Source: Flavobacteriales bacterium (GTDB taxonomy: Bacteria > Bacteroidota > Bacteroidia > Flavobacteriales_E > Vicingaceae). Taken from it: 64,000 nt of DNA. The notes below the pieces were generated by a model that did not search any database, was not told the origin of the DNA, and saw only the letters and a program-made list of their open reading frames with translations. Of this stretch, positions 1 to 9,700 are shown one piece after another. Location: contig NVUQ01000010.1 in the NCBI GenBank assembly GCA_002401955.1, positions 1-64,000 on the forward strand, in the 5' to 3' direction. The number at the start of each line of letters is the position of its first letter. The stretch's first letter is position 1. Position numbers and translations under genes: made by a program.

Positions 1-165
1 GAATGGTTGAATAGATTTAAATACACTTCTTATCAGCAATTATATACTAGTATTGAAAATTATATTACATGGTACAACAACGAAAGATTACACTCTTCTC
101 TAGGGTATCTTACTCCTTTAGAAATGGAAGTTAAATTAAGAGATTTTATTAAAATAGCGGCTTAA
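1..165 (+). mobile_element. IS3-family transposase, C-terminal end (partial)
   Basis: An open frame from the window edge to TAA at 163-165 encodes the last 54 residues of an IS3-family (OrfB, rve-type) transposase. The signature YITWYNNERLHSSLGY, followed by LTPLEME, is the conserved end of the integrase catalytic core, with the Glu of the DDE triad lying just upstream outside the window or in the first residues. The right end of the element probably lies near 195, because a minus-strand LuxR-like frame starts making sense again beyond it. The 5' part lies outside the window, so intactness cannot be judged. Confidence 0.85.
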
Positions 166-174
166 GAAAAATAG

Positions 175-270
175 TCACATATTTACTAGGTAGTCCAAAC
201 CTTCTAACATTAAATTAACAATCTCTTCTTCTCGATCTGTTAAACCCCAAATAGTTATTTTATTCTTCAT
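175..270 (-). pseudogene. LuxR-type HTH fragment cut by the IS3 element
   Basis: A 31-codon minus-strand frame starts at ATG 270 and ends at a TGA inside what looks like the IS end. Its sequence around residues 9-24 (GLTDREEEIVNLMLEGL) matches the start of a LuxR/GerE helix-turn-helix, where LTxREx(E/V)(I/V)xxLxxEGL normally continues into SNKEIA. Here the match stops at EGL and the frame runs into TACCTAGTAAATATGTGAC, the presumed IS terminus. I infer that the IS inserted in the HTH of a small regulator and left a dead 5' fragment. The family call rests on a short motif only. Confidence 0.5.
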
Positions 271-316
271 TTTTATTTATTTTATAGTTTAATTATTCGT
301 ATTACTTTTTTCCAAA

Positions 317-553
317 TTATCTGTTTATTAGAACCGGAAAATTATTATTATAAAGTACTCTATCTATAAATTCTAGCACACCTTTGTGTATTCTTGAATT
401 GCTATCTAAATCAATAATTACAAAAGTTAATTTGTTTTGCTGAATCATTCTTCGTGCTTTTCTAATAAGCTTTTTAGCAGCACTATAATTTATTGTTTCA
501 TTAGCTGAAATAGATATGTTGAGTTTATTTTCTTTACAAGTTAGATTAATCAT
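317..553 (-). CDS. Small hypothetical protein (78 aa)
   Basis: An intact 78-residue minus-strand frame starts with MINLTCKENKLNISISANETINYS. It has a basic middle (KKLIRKARRMIQQNK) followed by a beta-rich stretch (LTFVIIDLDSN). There is no signal peptide or membrane segment. The alternating strand/helix pattern with VIIDLDS is loosely like a STAS/anti-sigma-antagonist fold, but there is not enough sequence to claim it. It sits between the LuxR fragment and a sorting-domain remnant, so it may itself be a remnant. Confidence 0.4.
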   Translation of the reverse strand: MINLTCKENKLNISISANETINYSAAKKLIRKARRMIQQNKLTFVIIDLDSNSRIHKGVLEFIDRVLYNNNFPVLINR

Positions 554-565
554 ATCTCGTTTATT

Positions 566-713
566 TAAATTTTATCATTCGTTCTATTATTTGTGTTGGT
601 TGCGTAACTATCTTTATAATATAGGTTCAAGTTGCCAGGTTTTCATCTATAGTTATTTCTGATAGTGTTGTTTCAATGGTTTGTGTGTACTATTCTTCCT
701 AAATAATCCAATT
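566..713 (-). pseudogene. Degenerate T9SS sorting-domain remnant
   Basis: The minus strand reads as the end of a type A T9SS sorting domain (LDYLGR..VHTQTI.TT.SEITI.. and ..IIKIVTQPTQIIERMIKF) but only across frameshifts. It aligns at DNA level with the 3' end of the subtilisin-like gene next door (832-985). No start and no upstream protein body remain. Confidence 0.6.
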
Positions 714-830
714 TAAAGAAAGTTAAAAAACACTACGCTTATTAAATAAGAGAGACAAAATAGTATCAAATTAATAGTCCTATTGGTTTGGAAAATTTTT
801 GAATAAGTATCCTTAATTATCTTTATCATA

Positions 831-3608
831 TTATTTCATTTTTATAATTCGTTTTACTATTTGAGTTGATTCGGTCATTACTTTTAGAAAGTAAGTGCCT
901 GATGACAGTTGGTTGTTTAATATTATTTCTGTTGCACTTGTTGTTATGGTTTGTGTGTGTACTTTCCTACCCAAGTAATCCAATACTTCTACATTTACTG
1001 GAAAAGCAATGTTTCCTGAAAGCTGTAGCGTAAAACTGTTTTCAAAAGGGTTAGGGTAAATGTTAAGGGCATCAACTGTATTCGTTTGAATTCCTGTAAT
1101 ACAACCGGAAACATTAAAAATAGGGATGATACCTGTATTTCCTCCTGCACATATTCCGCATGAATCAATAATCGCCATACCTCCCCAGTCTGTATTACAA
1201 TCTTGAATACAAGCAATTAATCCAGTATTACCATCAACACATGTTCCGCAATTATCTGTTACTGCTGTGCCTCCCCAATCTCCATGGCAATCTTGAGCAC
1301 AGGCTGTTAATCCAGTATTACCATCAACACATATACCGCAGTTATCTGTTACGGCTGTACCTCCCCAGTCTCCATAACAATCTTGAATACAAGCAATTAA
1401 TCCAGTATTCCCGCCAACACATGTTCCGCAGCTATCCATTTCTGCTGTACCTCCTACATCACCGTTACAATCTACACTTGATATAATAATCGAGTAATCT
1501 TCGGTTTCTCCCCATTCTGATGTATGGTCTTGATCACATGGTTCTGGGTTCACATTATATTCAATGTTAACACGCATTATAATTGTATTTAACGTTGCAC
1601 CAGCAGGTACAACAACATTCCCGCTAAGAACTCCAGAAGTAACATTCGTAATATCTCCCAAATCAACCATTTCACCAGTATCATAGAAATCTCCATCATA
1701 ATTCCAATCAAAAAATACTTGACAATGGTCTGTATAATTTCCAACGGTATTTACAGTAACATCAATTGTATAAGACATTCCTGGAACAACTGTTGTTGTC
1801 ATAGAGGTGTAATCTTCATATCCATTTGTTGTTGCATCTCCACTTGCATTATTAATGGTATTAAACTGAACATTTGAGATATACTCGCTTCCTGACTCAG
1901 TATAGGTAGATGTACAATAACTAATACAAGGGGTTAAGCCTGTATTTCCTCCTACACAAACTCCACAATTATCAAAATAGGCTGTTCCTCCAAAAACCCC
2001 ATTACAATCATTTCCTATAAGACCAGTAACAATTAACGAAAATGTTTGACCGCCTCCAGTTAAAATGCCTTTATGAGTTATGGTAATGGTGTATATTCCT
2101 GAAGGAGACGTGATCTCTACTTTTTCAATATTATCAACTATATTATCACCTTGAGTAGCTGCATTGGAAGGGCTACCTGGATCAAGTTTCCAAGGCATAT
2201 TAGTAGATCCACCTTGGGTTATTCTAATGTCAAGATCGTTGATTAATATAGGAGTTCTGTCATCTACTGTGTTTGGTCCTACAACCCCTTCTATATCTGT
2301 CCAAGCAATTGTTGCCATTAAGTCTTCTAATCCGCTTGCTGTTACATTAATTGTATATGTTTGACCAGGGTTTAGTATTATTTCATTTATTATTGAACTG
2401 TTCCCATTATTCGTTATTGCTTCTGCTGCTCGTCTAGCATTTATTAATCCCCAACCAAACTCGTAATCTGGCCCATCAGAATTTCCTGCTTCATCTGCAG
2501 TATGTAATGCTAAACCTCTTAATGTTGATGCCAACATGAAATTTCCATTCACGTTGTTATAATGTTGTTGTAATAACACCAATGTTCCAGCTACACTTGG
2601 GCAGGCCATTGATGTACCACTCATAGTCCCATAACTACTATTTGAATTGTCTTTAGAAGAATACATATCCACTCCTTTAGCCGATATATCTGGTTTGATT
2701 CTCCCATCATCTGTTGGTCCCCAAGAACTAAAACTTGACATTACTACGCTAGATGGACCTGTATAATTGGTTACTTCATAAACTGCAGCAACCGTCATTG
2801 CATTTTTATTACATCCCATACCAGTTAATATATCATAACCTGTTGAATTTATTCCAGCAGTTCTATCATTTCCCGCTGCAATTGAAGGTAAATAGTAAGG
2901 AGCATTGTAAATTATATCATCTAAATCTCTAGCATATTCGTCATATTTACCTAAATAATAAGAAGGAGAACTTGAGGCCGGAATACCATATGAATGACTT
3001 GAAATTAACATTCCTCCAGCTGCTTCAGTCGTCATTTCAGCCAAATCATTATTCCATTTATATGATGTTAAATTAGCTTCATAAGCCATTCCTGTAGCGT
3101 CTCCATTTTTAAATGCATCTGATCCAATAATTGTTCCCGCACAATGTGTAGAGTGAGCAGAACTTGAGGATCCATCACCTAAAGTAACTCTTCCTTCAAA
3201 CAATTCATGTGAAACTCGAGCAGATCCTCCATCCCAAATTCCCGCAGTCATACCTGCTCCCGTTAGGTTTAAACCAAGAGACCCTCCTGGGTAAAGTGTG
3301 TTTGCCCTAGACGTTTCTCCTGCTTCAAAATTTAGTTCTGTGTAATAGATTGGTTCACCAGTGTTATGAACTCCTATAAGCATACTGAGGTTTCCATTTT
3401 TATCCACCTTATTCAGTGGCCAATTTTTGATTTTAGCTAGCCTTAACGCTTCATTATAATCTTCATTAAATTGAGTCGAAAATTGCTGTTCTATTAACTT
3501 TAGTTTTTCCATGTTATAATTGGAAGTAATCTTTTCTCGTTCAGCCTTAGTTTGTCCATTAACGATTATAGATGGCACGAGTAATATTAGTAAGAGTAGC
3601 TTTTTCAT
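831..3608 (-). CDS. Secreted S8 (subtilisin-like) peptidase with GEVED, Cys-rich repeats and T9SS sorting domain
   Basis: The 925-residue protein starts with a signal peptide (residues 1-19, ending VNGQ). The subtilase domain carries the full catalytic set: Asp126 (GIWDGG), His155 (STHCAG), oxyanion Asn247 (AAGND) and Ser333 (GTSMACPS). After it come one Cys-rich unit (DCNGVFGGTAYFDNCGVC), a GEVED domain (FFDWNYDGDF to WGETEDYSI), four tandem 30-residue Cys-rich units (DCxGDWGGTAVTDNCGxC) and a C-terminal type A sorting domain (IYPNPFENSF to VKRIIKMK). It is therefore expected to be exported by T9SS and cleaved or attached at the cell surface. The gene lies 45 bp downstream of the metallo-beta-lactamase-fold gene on the same strand and may be co-transcribed with it. 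The substrate is unknown. Confidence 0.92.
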   Translation of the reverse strand: MKKLLLLILLVPSIIVNGQTKAEREKITSNYNMEKLKLIEQQFSTQFNEDYNEALRLAKIKNWPLNKVDKNGNLSMLIGVHNTGEPIYYTELNFEAGETSRANTLYPGGSLGLNLTGAGMTAGIWDGGSARVSHELFEGRVTLGDGSSSSAHSTHCAGTIIGSDAFKNGDATGMAYEANLTSYKWNNDLAEMTTEAAGGMLISSHSYGIPASSSPSYYLGKYDEYARDLDDIIYNAPYYLPSIAAGNDRTAGINSTGYDILTGMGCNKNAMTVAAVYEVTNYTGPSSVVMSSFSSWGPTDDGRIKPDISAKGVDMYSSKDNSNSSYGTMSGTSMACPSVAGTLVLLQQHYNNVNGNFMLASTLRGLALHTADEAGNSDGPDYEFGWGLINARRAAEAITNNGNSSIINEIILNPGQTYTINVTASGLEDLMATIAWTDIEGVVGPNTVDDRTPILINDLDIRITQGGSTNMPWKLDPGSPSNAATQGDNIVDNIEKVEITSPSGIYTITITHKGILTGGGQTFSLIVTGLIGNDCNGVFGGTAYFDNCGVCVGGNTGLTPCISYCTSTYTESGSEYISNVQFNTINNASGDATTNGYEDYTSMTTTVVPGMSYTIDVTVNTVGNYTDHCQVFFDWNYDGDFYDTGEMVDLGDITNVTSGVLSGNVVVPAGATLNTIIMRVNIEYNVNPEPCDQDHTSEWGETEDYSIIISSVDCNGDVGGTAEMDSCGTCVGGNTGLIACIQDCYGDWGGTAVTDNCGICVDGNTGLTACAQDCHGDWGGTAVTDNCGTCVDGNTGLIACIQDCNTDWGGMAIIDSCGICAGGNTGIIPIFNVSGCITGIQTNTVDALNIYPNPFENSFTLQLSGNIAFPVNVEVLDYLGRKVHTQTITTSATEIILNNQLSSGTYFLKVMTESTQIVKRIIKMK
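1108..1474 (-). repeat. Tandem 90-bp coding repeats (4 units)
   Basis: Four in-frame units with a 90-bp period (anchor CAATCTTGA at about 1198, 1288 and 1378, with a diverged anchor near 1468) encode the DCxGDWGGTA..DNCG.CVDGNTGL modules of the S8 peptidase. The middle units are nearly identical at DNA level, so copy number may vary by recombination. A fifth, separate unit lies at about 1925-2015. Confidence 0.85.
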
Positions 3609-3653
3609 AGGTCGTTTTTAAAAGTTAGTTGTCATCTCTTTGTTTCTTTATTC

Positions 3654-5465
3654 TTATTTTATTTTCACCATTCGGACTACTTTTTGTGTTGTTTGAGTAG
3701 TCACTTTTACAAAATAGGTACCTGGTGATAGTTGATTGCTTAATGTTATTTCTGTTGCACTTGTTGTTATGGTTTGTGTGTGCACTTTCCTACCCAAGTA
3801 ATCCAATACTTCTATCGTTATTGGGTATGTGGTGTTTTCTGAAAGCTGTAGGGTAAAACTATTTTTAAAAGGGTTTGGATAAATTTTAAAATCATCAACG
3901 GTATTCGATGGAATTCCTGTAATAACACCGATACAGAAATTATGTGTTGCACTATTGCCAAAAAATGGAGTTGCCATCTGAACGAGTGTATTACCTACAT
4001 CATCATTAATATGATAACTACCATTAGCACCACAGGTGGTATCTGTGGTACCGTCCAATCCATCTCCATATGTATCGAAGATATTGAAATCATAGCATCC
4101 AGGAGCGAGACAGAGTTGTACATCTATAGGCTCGCCTACAAAAGATAAAGGATATGGGCCGCCACTACCTACAGTCACACCGTTAGAATCGACAACTGTC
4201 CAAGTGATCTCTTCACCATAACAATCCATAGCCAAAGAAAGGTCTACAGCACTTGTATTCGAAGCAATTGAAAATTGAGCTGAAATATCATCGTTGTTAG
4301 ATTGCTGATCATTTTGACCATTTGGCAGCGAACATTCTGCATTAAACGTATGATTCCCTGCAGCGCTAACTGTCATTGTTGGTAAGCTAACTTCCTCTGA
4401 GATCCCTGGAGGCAAGTTTCCAGACCAATTGTATGTTTGTGATGAACCTCCATCTACATCATATTCAATTTCCAATGAGGTGAGGGTATATTGTGCTCTG
4501 TTTTTGACCATGATAACTGGGTTAATTGTGGTCGAATTACATGCTGGATCGGATATGCTAACTACGGCAGTCAAACTGGCATCATAATTATTATTTGAAA
4601 TACATTGCGTCCAATCTGACATCATATAGCTATATCGATTGGCGTATGTGTCTAAGGTATAGTTCCAGTCGTTGGCGTTTTGTACTTTAATAGAAATGAA
4701 TCCATCGATTCCTGTTACTGCAATCCCTGGATTGTATGCACGTCCTCCATTATTTCGTAAGTAATTAACTATTGGCTCAACCATCATAGCAAACCAACCT
4801 CCATGTGCGATAATATCAATCTTGTTTGGAACCAAGATTAATTGCGCATCTGTTGCTAGTAGAAAAGCTTGATCATATGGTCCATATCCATGGTGTGCGA
4901 GTTTTCTAACGTTCGCAGGAACTAGACTAGGGTAATCAGCTAAAAATCGTTGCATTGAACCAACACCTTCGTCTCCACCAGTTGTGTAAACCCACCCGTT
5001 ATACTCCATCCGAAAGGCCAAGCTGTTCTTATTCCCATTATTCCCATGAATACTCACATCTTTCACATTATAAATAAAGAAGTCTACACCTTCAGCTGTA
5101 AAGGCATCTGCGTAATTAAATGTATTGTAGTCCCAATACACCGTGTTAGCATCTATCATTCCACTGGATTGCATTTCAGCTTCACCACCCTCATGATCTG
5201 GATGAGGATGACTAAGTACCCAATAATCTAAATGGGAAATACAATGTCTACTTAAAAATGGCTCTACTATATCATCGTATTTTCCATCCGTCCCAGAATC
5301 AATCAGCATTGTTTTACCATTGGGAAAAATAACCAAACAAGCGTCTCCCGAACTTACAGGCATCATTATAAGCCTTAATGATTGAGCGTCAATATTTAAT
5401 GAGGTAATTGTCATAATGACAACAAGGCATAGCGTGAGTTTAATTTCAAGTAAATGTGTTTTCAT
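3654..5465 (-). CDS. Secreted metallo-beta-lactamase-fold hydrolase with CARDB-like and T9SS domains
   Basis: The 603-residue protein has an N-terminal signal peptide or anchor (residues about 8-27, ending NIDAQ). The metallo-beta-lactamase fold follows, with the metal motif HPHPDH (His86, His88, Asp90, His91) after VIFPNGKTMLIDSG, in the ComEC/Rec2 C-terminal style of MBL enzyme. A second half holds a CARDB-like beta-sandwich (PVIMVKNRAQYTLTSLEIEYDVDG) and a module with CYDFNIFDTYGDGLDG, both also found in the BNR/PKD protein at 6738. The C terminus is a T9SS type A sorting domain (IYPNPFKNSF to VVRMVKIK). The substrate is unknown; the fold includes phosphodiesterases and nucleases. Confidence 0.88.
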   Translation of the reverse strand: MKTHLLEIKLTLCLVVIMTITSLNIDAQSLRLIMMPVSSGDACLVIFPNGKTMLIDSGTDGKYDDIVEPFLSRHCISHLDYWVLSHPHPDHEGGEAEMQSSGMIDANTVYWDYNTFNYADAFTAEGVDFFIYNVKDVSIHGNNGNKNSLAFRMEYNGWVYTTGGDEGVGSMQRFLADYPSLVPANVRKLAHHGYGPYDQAFLLATDAQLILVPNKIDIIAHGGWFAMMVEPIVNYLRNNGGRAYNPGIAVTGIDGFISIKVQNANDWNYTLDTYANRYSYMMSDWTQCISNNNYDASLTAVVSISDPACNSTTINPVIMVKNRAQYTLTSLEIEYDVDGGSSQTYNWSGNLPPGISEEVSLPTMTVSAAGNHTFNAECSLPNGQNDQQSNNDDISAQFSIASNTSAVDLSLAMDCYGEEITWTVVDSNGVTVGSGGPYPLSFVGEPIDVQLCLAPGCYDFNIFDTYGDGLDGTTDTTCGANGSYHINDDVGNTLVQMATPFFGNSATHNFCIGVITGIPSNTVDDFKIYPNPFKNSFTLQLSENTTYPITIEVLDYLGRKVHTQTITTSATEITLSNQLSPGTYFVKVTTQTTQKVVRMVKIK

Positions 5466-5816
5466 AGTGCGATTTTTAGTTGTTAGTTTGTATTCTATTT
5501 TTAATTAGGCTTAGATGATTCTTAGTTGTTGTTTAATTAAATAGGTAGTTTTTGTATGTTTTCCGTATTTTCCAATACTTTTATTTTTACCATCAGACAT
5601 TGTGTTGTTTGAGAAGTAATTTTAACTGATACAAATAAAACAACACTCTAGTTATTTCGTCTCACCCATAACGGTGTAATGGTGAAAATTCATTGATGTA
5701 GGTGATTCAATAATAACAACTTTGTTATCGGCAATTACCTGTGTATCAGTCTGTATTGTGATGTATCTGGTTTTTTAGAAAATCAACCAAAAATGACAAT
5801 AACATTTACCAACTTA
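5466..5816. other. Intergenic stretch with a possible second sorting-domain scrap
   Basis: There is no convincing gene. Around 5578-5640 the minus strand loosely matches the end of the T9SS sorting domain coding sequence (ATTGTGTTGTTTGAGAAGT compared with the intact genes), which suggests another decayed copy. The rest shows nothing I can name. Confidence 0.35.
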
Positions 5817-6091
5817 TTATCTTACCTTCATTTTTACAATTCGTTCTACTACCTGTGTTGTTTGAATAGTCATTTTTACAAAGTAAGTGCCTGATAACAG
5901 TTGGTAGTTTAATGTTATTTCTGTTATTCTTGTTGTAATAGTTTGTGTGTACACTTTTCTTCCTAAATAATTCAATACTTCTACATTTACTGGGTAAGTC
6001 GTATTTTCTGAAAGCTGTAGGGTAAAACTGTTTTTAAAAGGGTTTGGATAAATTTTAAAGTCCTCAACTGTATTCGTTTGAATTCTTGTAA
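5817..6091 (-). pseudogene. Orphan T9SS type A sorting domain (no protein body)
   Basis: An uninterrupted minus-strand frame of about 90 codons encodes a whole sorting domain: IQTNTVEDFKIYPNPFKNSF, then LNYLGRKVYTQTI, SGTYFVKM and VVERIVKMKVR before TAA at 5817-5819. It has no start codon or N-terminal body. Its 5' end runs directly into the terminal sequence of a 113-bp palindromic element at 6092. I infer that the body was deleted or replaced and only the CTD-coding end survives. Confidence 0.75.
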
Positions 6092-6204
6092 TACCAATTT
6101 AATTTCAAAACACCCAACAATGGTTTTTGTATAATGCCGATAGATAATCAAAGCCAGAGAATGAGAGTAACGAAATTATCGGGCATTTTGATTACAAATC
6201 GGTA
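6092..6204 (-). repeat. 113-bp MITE-like palindromic element, copy 1
   Basis: This copy starts TACCAATTTAATTTCAAAA and ends TTTTGATTACAAATCGGTA, which form imperfect terminal inverted repeats. Inside is a second inverted pair (GATAATC.. and ..GATTATC-type arms around a TCTCATTC core). It is in the opposite orientation to the copies at 15779, 30075 and 30870, which have exactly the same length. It abuts the orphan sorting domain. Confidence 0.8.
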
Positions 6205-6737
6205 TAAAACCATTATTAACGTATAAATACCAATCCTCCAGTAAGTAGAAACCCCATCTAAAATACGTATGTAAATGTTTGATTAAGAGTAGTTTAGAAT
6301 GTATTTTTGGTCCGATTATTAAATCTTAAACTAACTAAACTACCATGGAAACATTAATTTTACTTACAACTCAACAATTCTATAAAGCTCGAAATTTTTC
6401 TAAATCAACGACATTTATCGAATAAGCTTTTAATTATTTCACGGAATAAGAGCCAACCATTAGGTAGAATTTTTTTTTCATAAAACGATAAAAGAACTCC
6501 ATAAAAGAATACAAGGTGTTGCTTTAGTCACATTACCATAATTGTTTTAAATAAGTCAATTCTTCCTTAAGGTTAAAATAGTATTAGCAATGGTTAATTA
6601 TCTATTATTTTAAGCGTTTTTTTCTCTGTTAATTTGTACTCAAACCAGTTTTAATTTTCTTTTGCGTGCTTCCAAAAGCCCATTCAATCAGTGCCTTAGA
6701 GCTGCAAAATGAATAGAAAACACAAAATTTATATACT
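6205..6737. other. 533-bp intergenic region before the BNR/PKD gene
   Basis: The stretch is AT-rich with no convincing gene. It must hold the promoter for the gene at 6738. A short minus-strand peptide frame near 6629-6720 (SSKALIEWAFGSTQKKIKTG) overlaps the next gene's start and could be a decayed gene end, but I cannot name it. Confidence 0.4.
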
Positions 6738-9700
6738 ATGAAACCTAAGTTATTATTAAAATCAACACTTGTTACTTTATTGTTAATCTCTTCATTTACA
6801 TCTGTTGCCCAAGAGTGGGTAGATTTGATGCTGGAGACCAATTCTAATTATTATGGCATTAAGGATGCTTTTCATGATGAATGGAAAGGTAAAGATTATG
6901 AAAGAGGAAAAGGGTGGAAACAGTTTCACCGATGGGAGAACTTTTGGGAAAGTCGGGTAATGGAAGATGGTTCCTTTCCGATGTACAATAGTGCTTGGGA
7001 CGGTTTTTCGCAACTCCTTACTGGAAATCAATCAAAATTGAGCGGTGCGGGAAATTGGCAGCCTCTTGGTCCTTTTTCTGTTGCCAATACTGATTCGTGG
7101 AGCCCTGGTATGGGTCGAGTAAATTGTGTGGTAGAAGACCCAAACAATCCTAACATTATATATATTGGAGCACCAGCGGGTGGGGTATGGAAATCGACCG
7201 ATGCGGGATCAACATGGATACCTTTAGGTGATCAATTATCGACTATAGGTGTTTCGGGTATAGCTATCGATCCAGCTAATTCTAATATTATTTACTTAAG
7301 CACGGGCGATACAGATGGTGGAGATACTTACAGTTTAGGAGTTTTAAAGTCGACCGATGGCGGATTAACATGGAATGCTATTGGTGGCATTAACGCCAAC
7401 AAAACCACAGAAATAATTATTCATCCTACCAGCAGTAACATCTTGTTTCTTGCCACTAGTGCTGGTATTTTTAAATCGACTAATTCAGGAAGCTCATGGA
7501 ATAATGTAAGAACAGGAAACTTTAGAGACATTGACATGAAACCCGGATCTCCAAATACCTTATATGCAGCAACCTCTAATACACTTTATAAGACTACTAA
7601 TGGCGGTACTAGTTGGAACACTGCAACAAGTGGACTTCCTGGCGGGGCTGGAAGAATAGCCATTGCTACTACACCTGCCAATAGCAACTATGTTTATGTG
7701 TTGTGTGCTTCAACTGGGGGTTCATTCTTAGGTTTATACCGTTCTACCAATTCGGCAAACTCTTTTACAGCAATGAATACTTCTACCGATATTTTTGAAT
7801 CATCACAGGCATGGTACGATATGGCGTTGGCAGCTTCGCCTACTAATGCTAATGAGATTGTTACTGGAGTAATGAATGTATGGCGTTCTAGCAATGGGGG
7901 TAATTCTTTTACCAAACTCAATAGCTGGAGCAATCCTAGTGGAGCTGCTTATACGCATGCGGATATTCACTACCTTAAATATTATGGAGGGAACTTGTAT
8001 TGCGGTAGCGATGGAGGAATCTACAAATCTACCAATGGGGGAAGTGCTTTTACTGACTTAACAGCTGGCTTACAGATTGGTCAGTTCTATCGTATTGGTG
8101 GTTCTCAAAATGATGTTAACATTCTTGCAGGAGGTTTACAAGATAACGGTGGCTTTGCTTGGAATGGAACGCAATGGAAGGTTTATTATGGTGCTGATGG
8201 TATGGAGGCTGGTGTAGATAGAAACAACTCCAACCTTATTTTTGGAATGATACAGTTTGGAGATCTTTATCGGTCTACCAATGGAGCCAACACGAACTAT
8301 GGCGTAGGAAGTCCTCAATCGGGCCGCTGGGTAACACCAATGGCGATGGATCCTAATAACAATAGACTTTTAGCTGGCTATAATAATTTATATGAGTATA
8401 ATTATAGTAGTGGTTGGAACCAATTGTCGAATTATAATTTCCCTCAACAATTGAGAAATATAGAAATTTACGAAGCCAATTCTAATATTATTTTTGTAAG
8501 TACCGATGACAATATTTACCGAACAACTAATGGAGGAGGTTCTTTTACCGATATTACGGGTTCATTACCTACCAATTCTGTAATTACCTCTATTGAAGTT
8601 AATCCAAGTAACTCTAATGAATTATGGCTTACTCGTGGAGGATGGACTTCAGGAAGTCATGTGTTTTATAGTACCAATGGTGGTAGTAGCTGGACTAATA
8701 TAACGGCCAACTTGCCTAATTTGCCAACAAATATTGTTAAGCATGATGTGGGTACAAATGGAGGTATTTATGTTGGAACAGATGTTGGCGTGTATTATTA
8801 CGATAATGATCTTTTAACGTGGATGCCATTTATGAATAACTTGCCTAACGTTATTGTAAATGATTTAGAAATTCATGAAAACACTAATGTTATTCGTGCT
8901 GGAACTTATGGAAGAGGTGTTTGGGAATCGCCTAATTATACTACGAGTGATTACGATATCGGGATAGAAAACATTGCAAGTCCAGATGGATCTCTTTGTA
9001 ATTCAAGTTCCATTGAACCTGTTGTTGTACTGATTAATTATGGATCTGTAACACTTACTTCTGCCACCATTACTTATGATATAGATGGTAATGGTTCCTT
9101 AAACTACAATTGGACAGGAAGTTTGGCTCAAGGGGCTACTGAAATTATTAACTTGCCAACGATGACCACAACATCGGGTGCGCATGTTTTTAATGTTACC
9201 ACATCAAGTCCGAATGGTCAGACAGATGAAAATCAAAATAATGACAATTCCTCATCTTCTTTTACCATAGTTGTTAACGGAAATCCTTTAACACTTAATT
9301 TAACTACGGATTGTTGGGGTTCAGAAACAACATGGGAAATTAAAAGCAGTAACAATACTATAGTTGCATCTGGAGGTCCTTATACCGATGTTCCTGGTGG
9401 AGAAGTGCTATTGGAAGAGTTTTGTTTGCCTGATGATTGTTATGATTTTATTATCTATGACTCTTATGGCGATGGTCTGTTTGGCTCTCAATACAGTTCG
9501 TGTGGAGTAGATGGTGATTATTATATTACTGATGGAGGCAGTACGGTTTACGTACAAATGACCAACCCTAATTTTGGGAATTCAATAACCACTAACTTCT
9601 GTATTTCTAGCAATGTGCTTACCGCAGGTTTTACGGCAAATGTAACAACCATATGCGAAGGTGAGAGTGTTAATTTTACGGATGCTTCTATTAACGGAAC

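Noticed and set aside
1108-1474. Possible CRISPR array
   Set aside because: The 90-bp units are coding, in frame and without variable spacers; they belong to the Cys-rich modules of the S8 peptidase.
6629-6841. 70-residue minus-strand frame across the start of the BNR/PKD gene
   Set aside because: It overlaps the signal-peptide coding region of a clear gene, and its own sequence matches nothing I know. It may be a decayed gene end at most.
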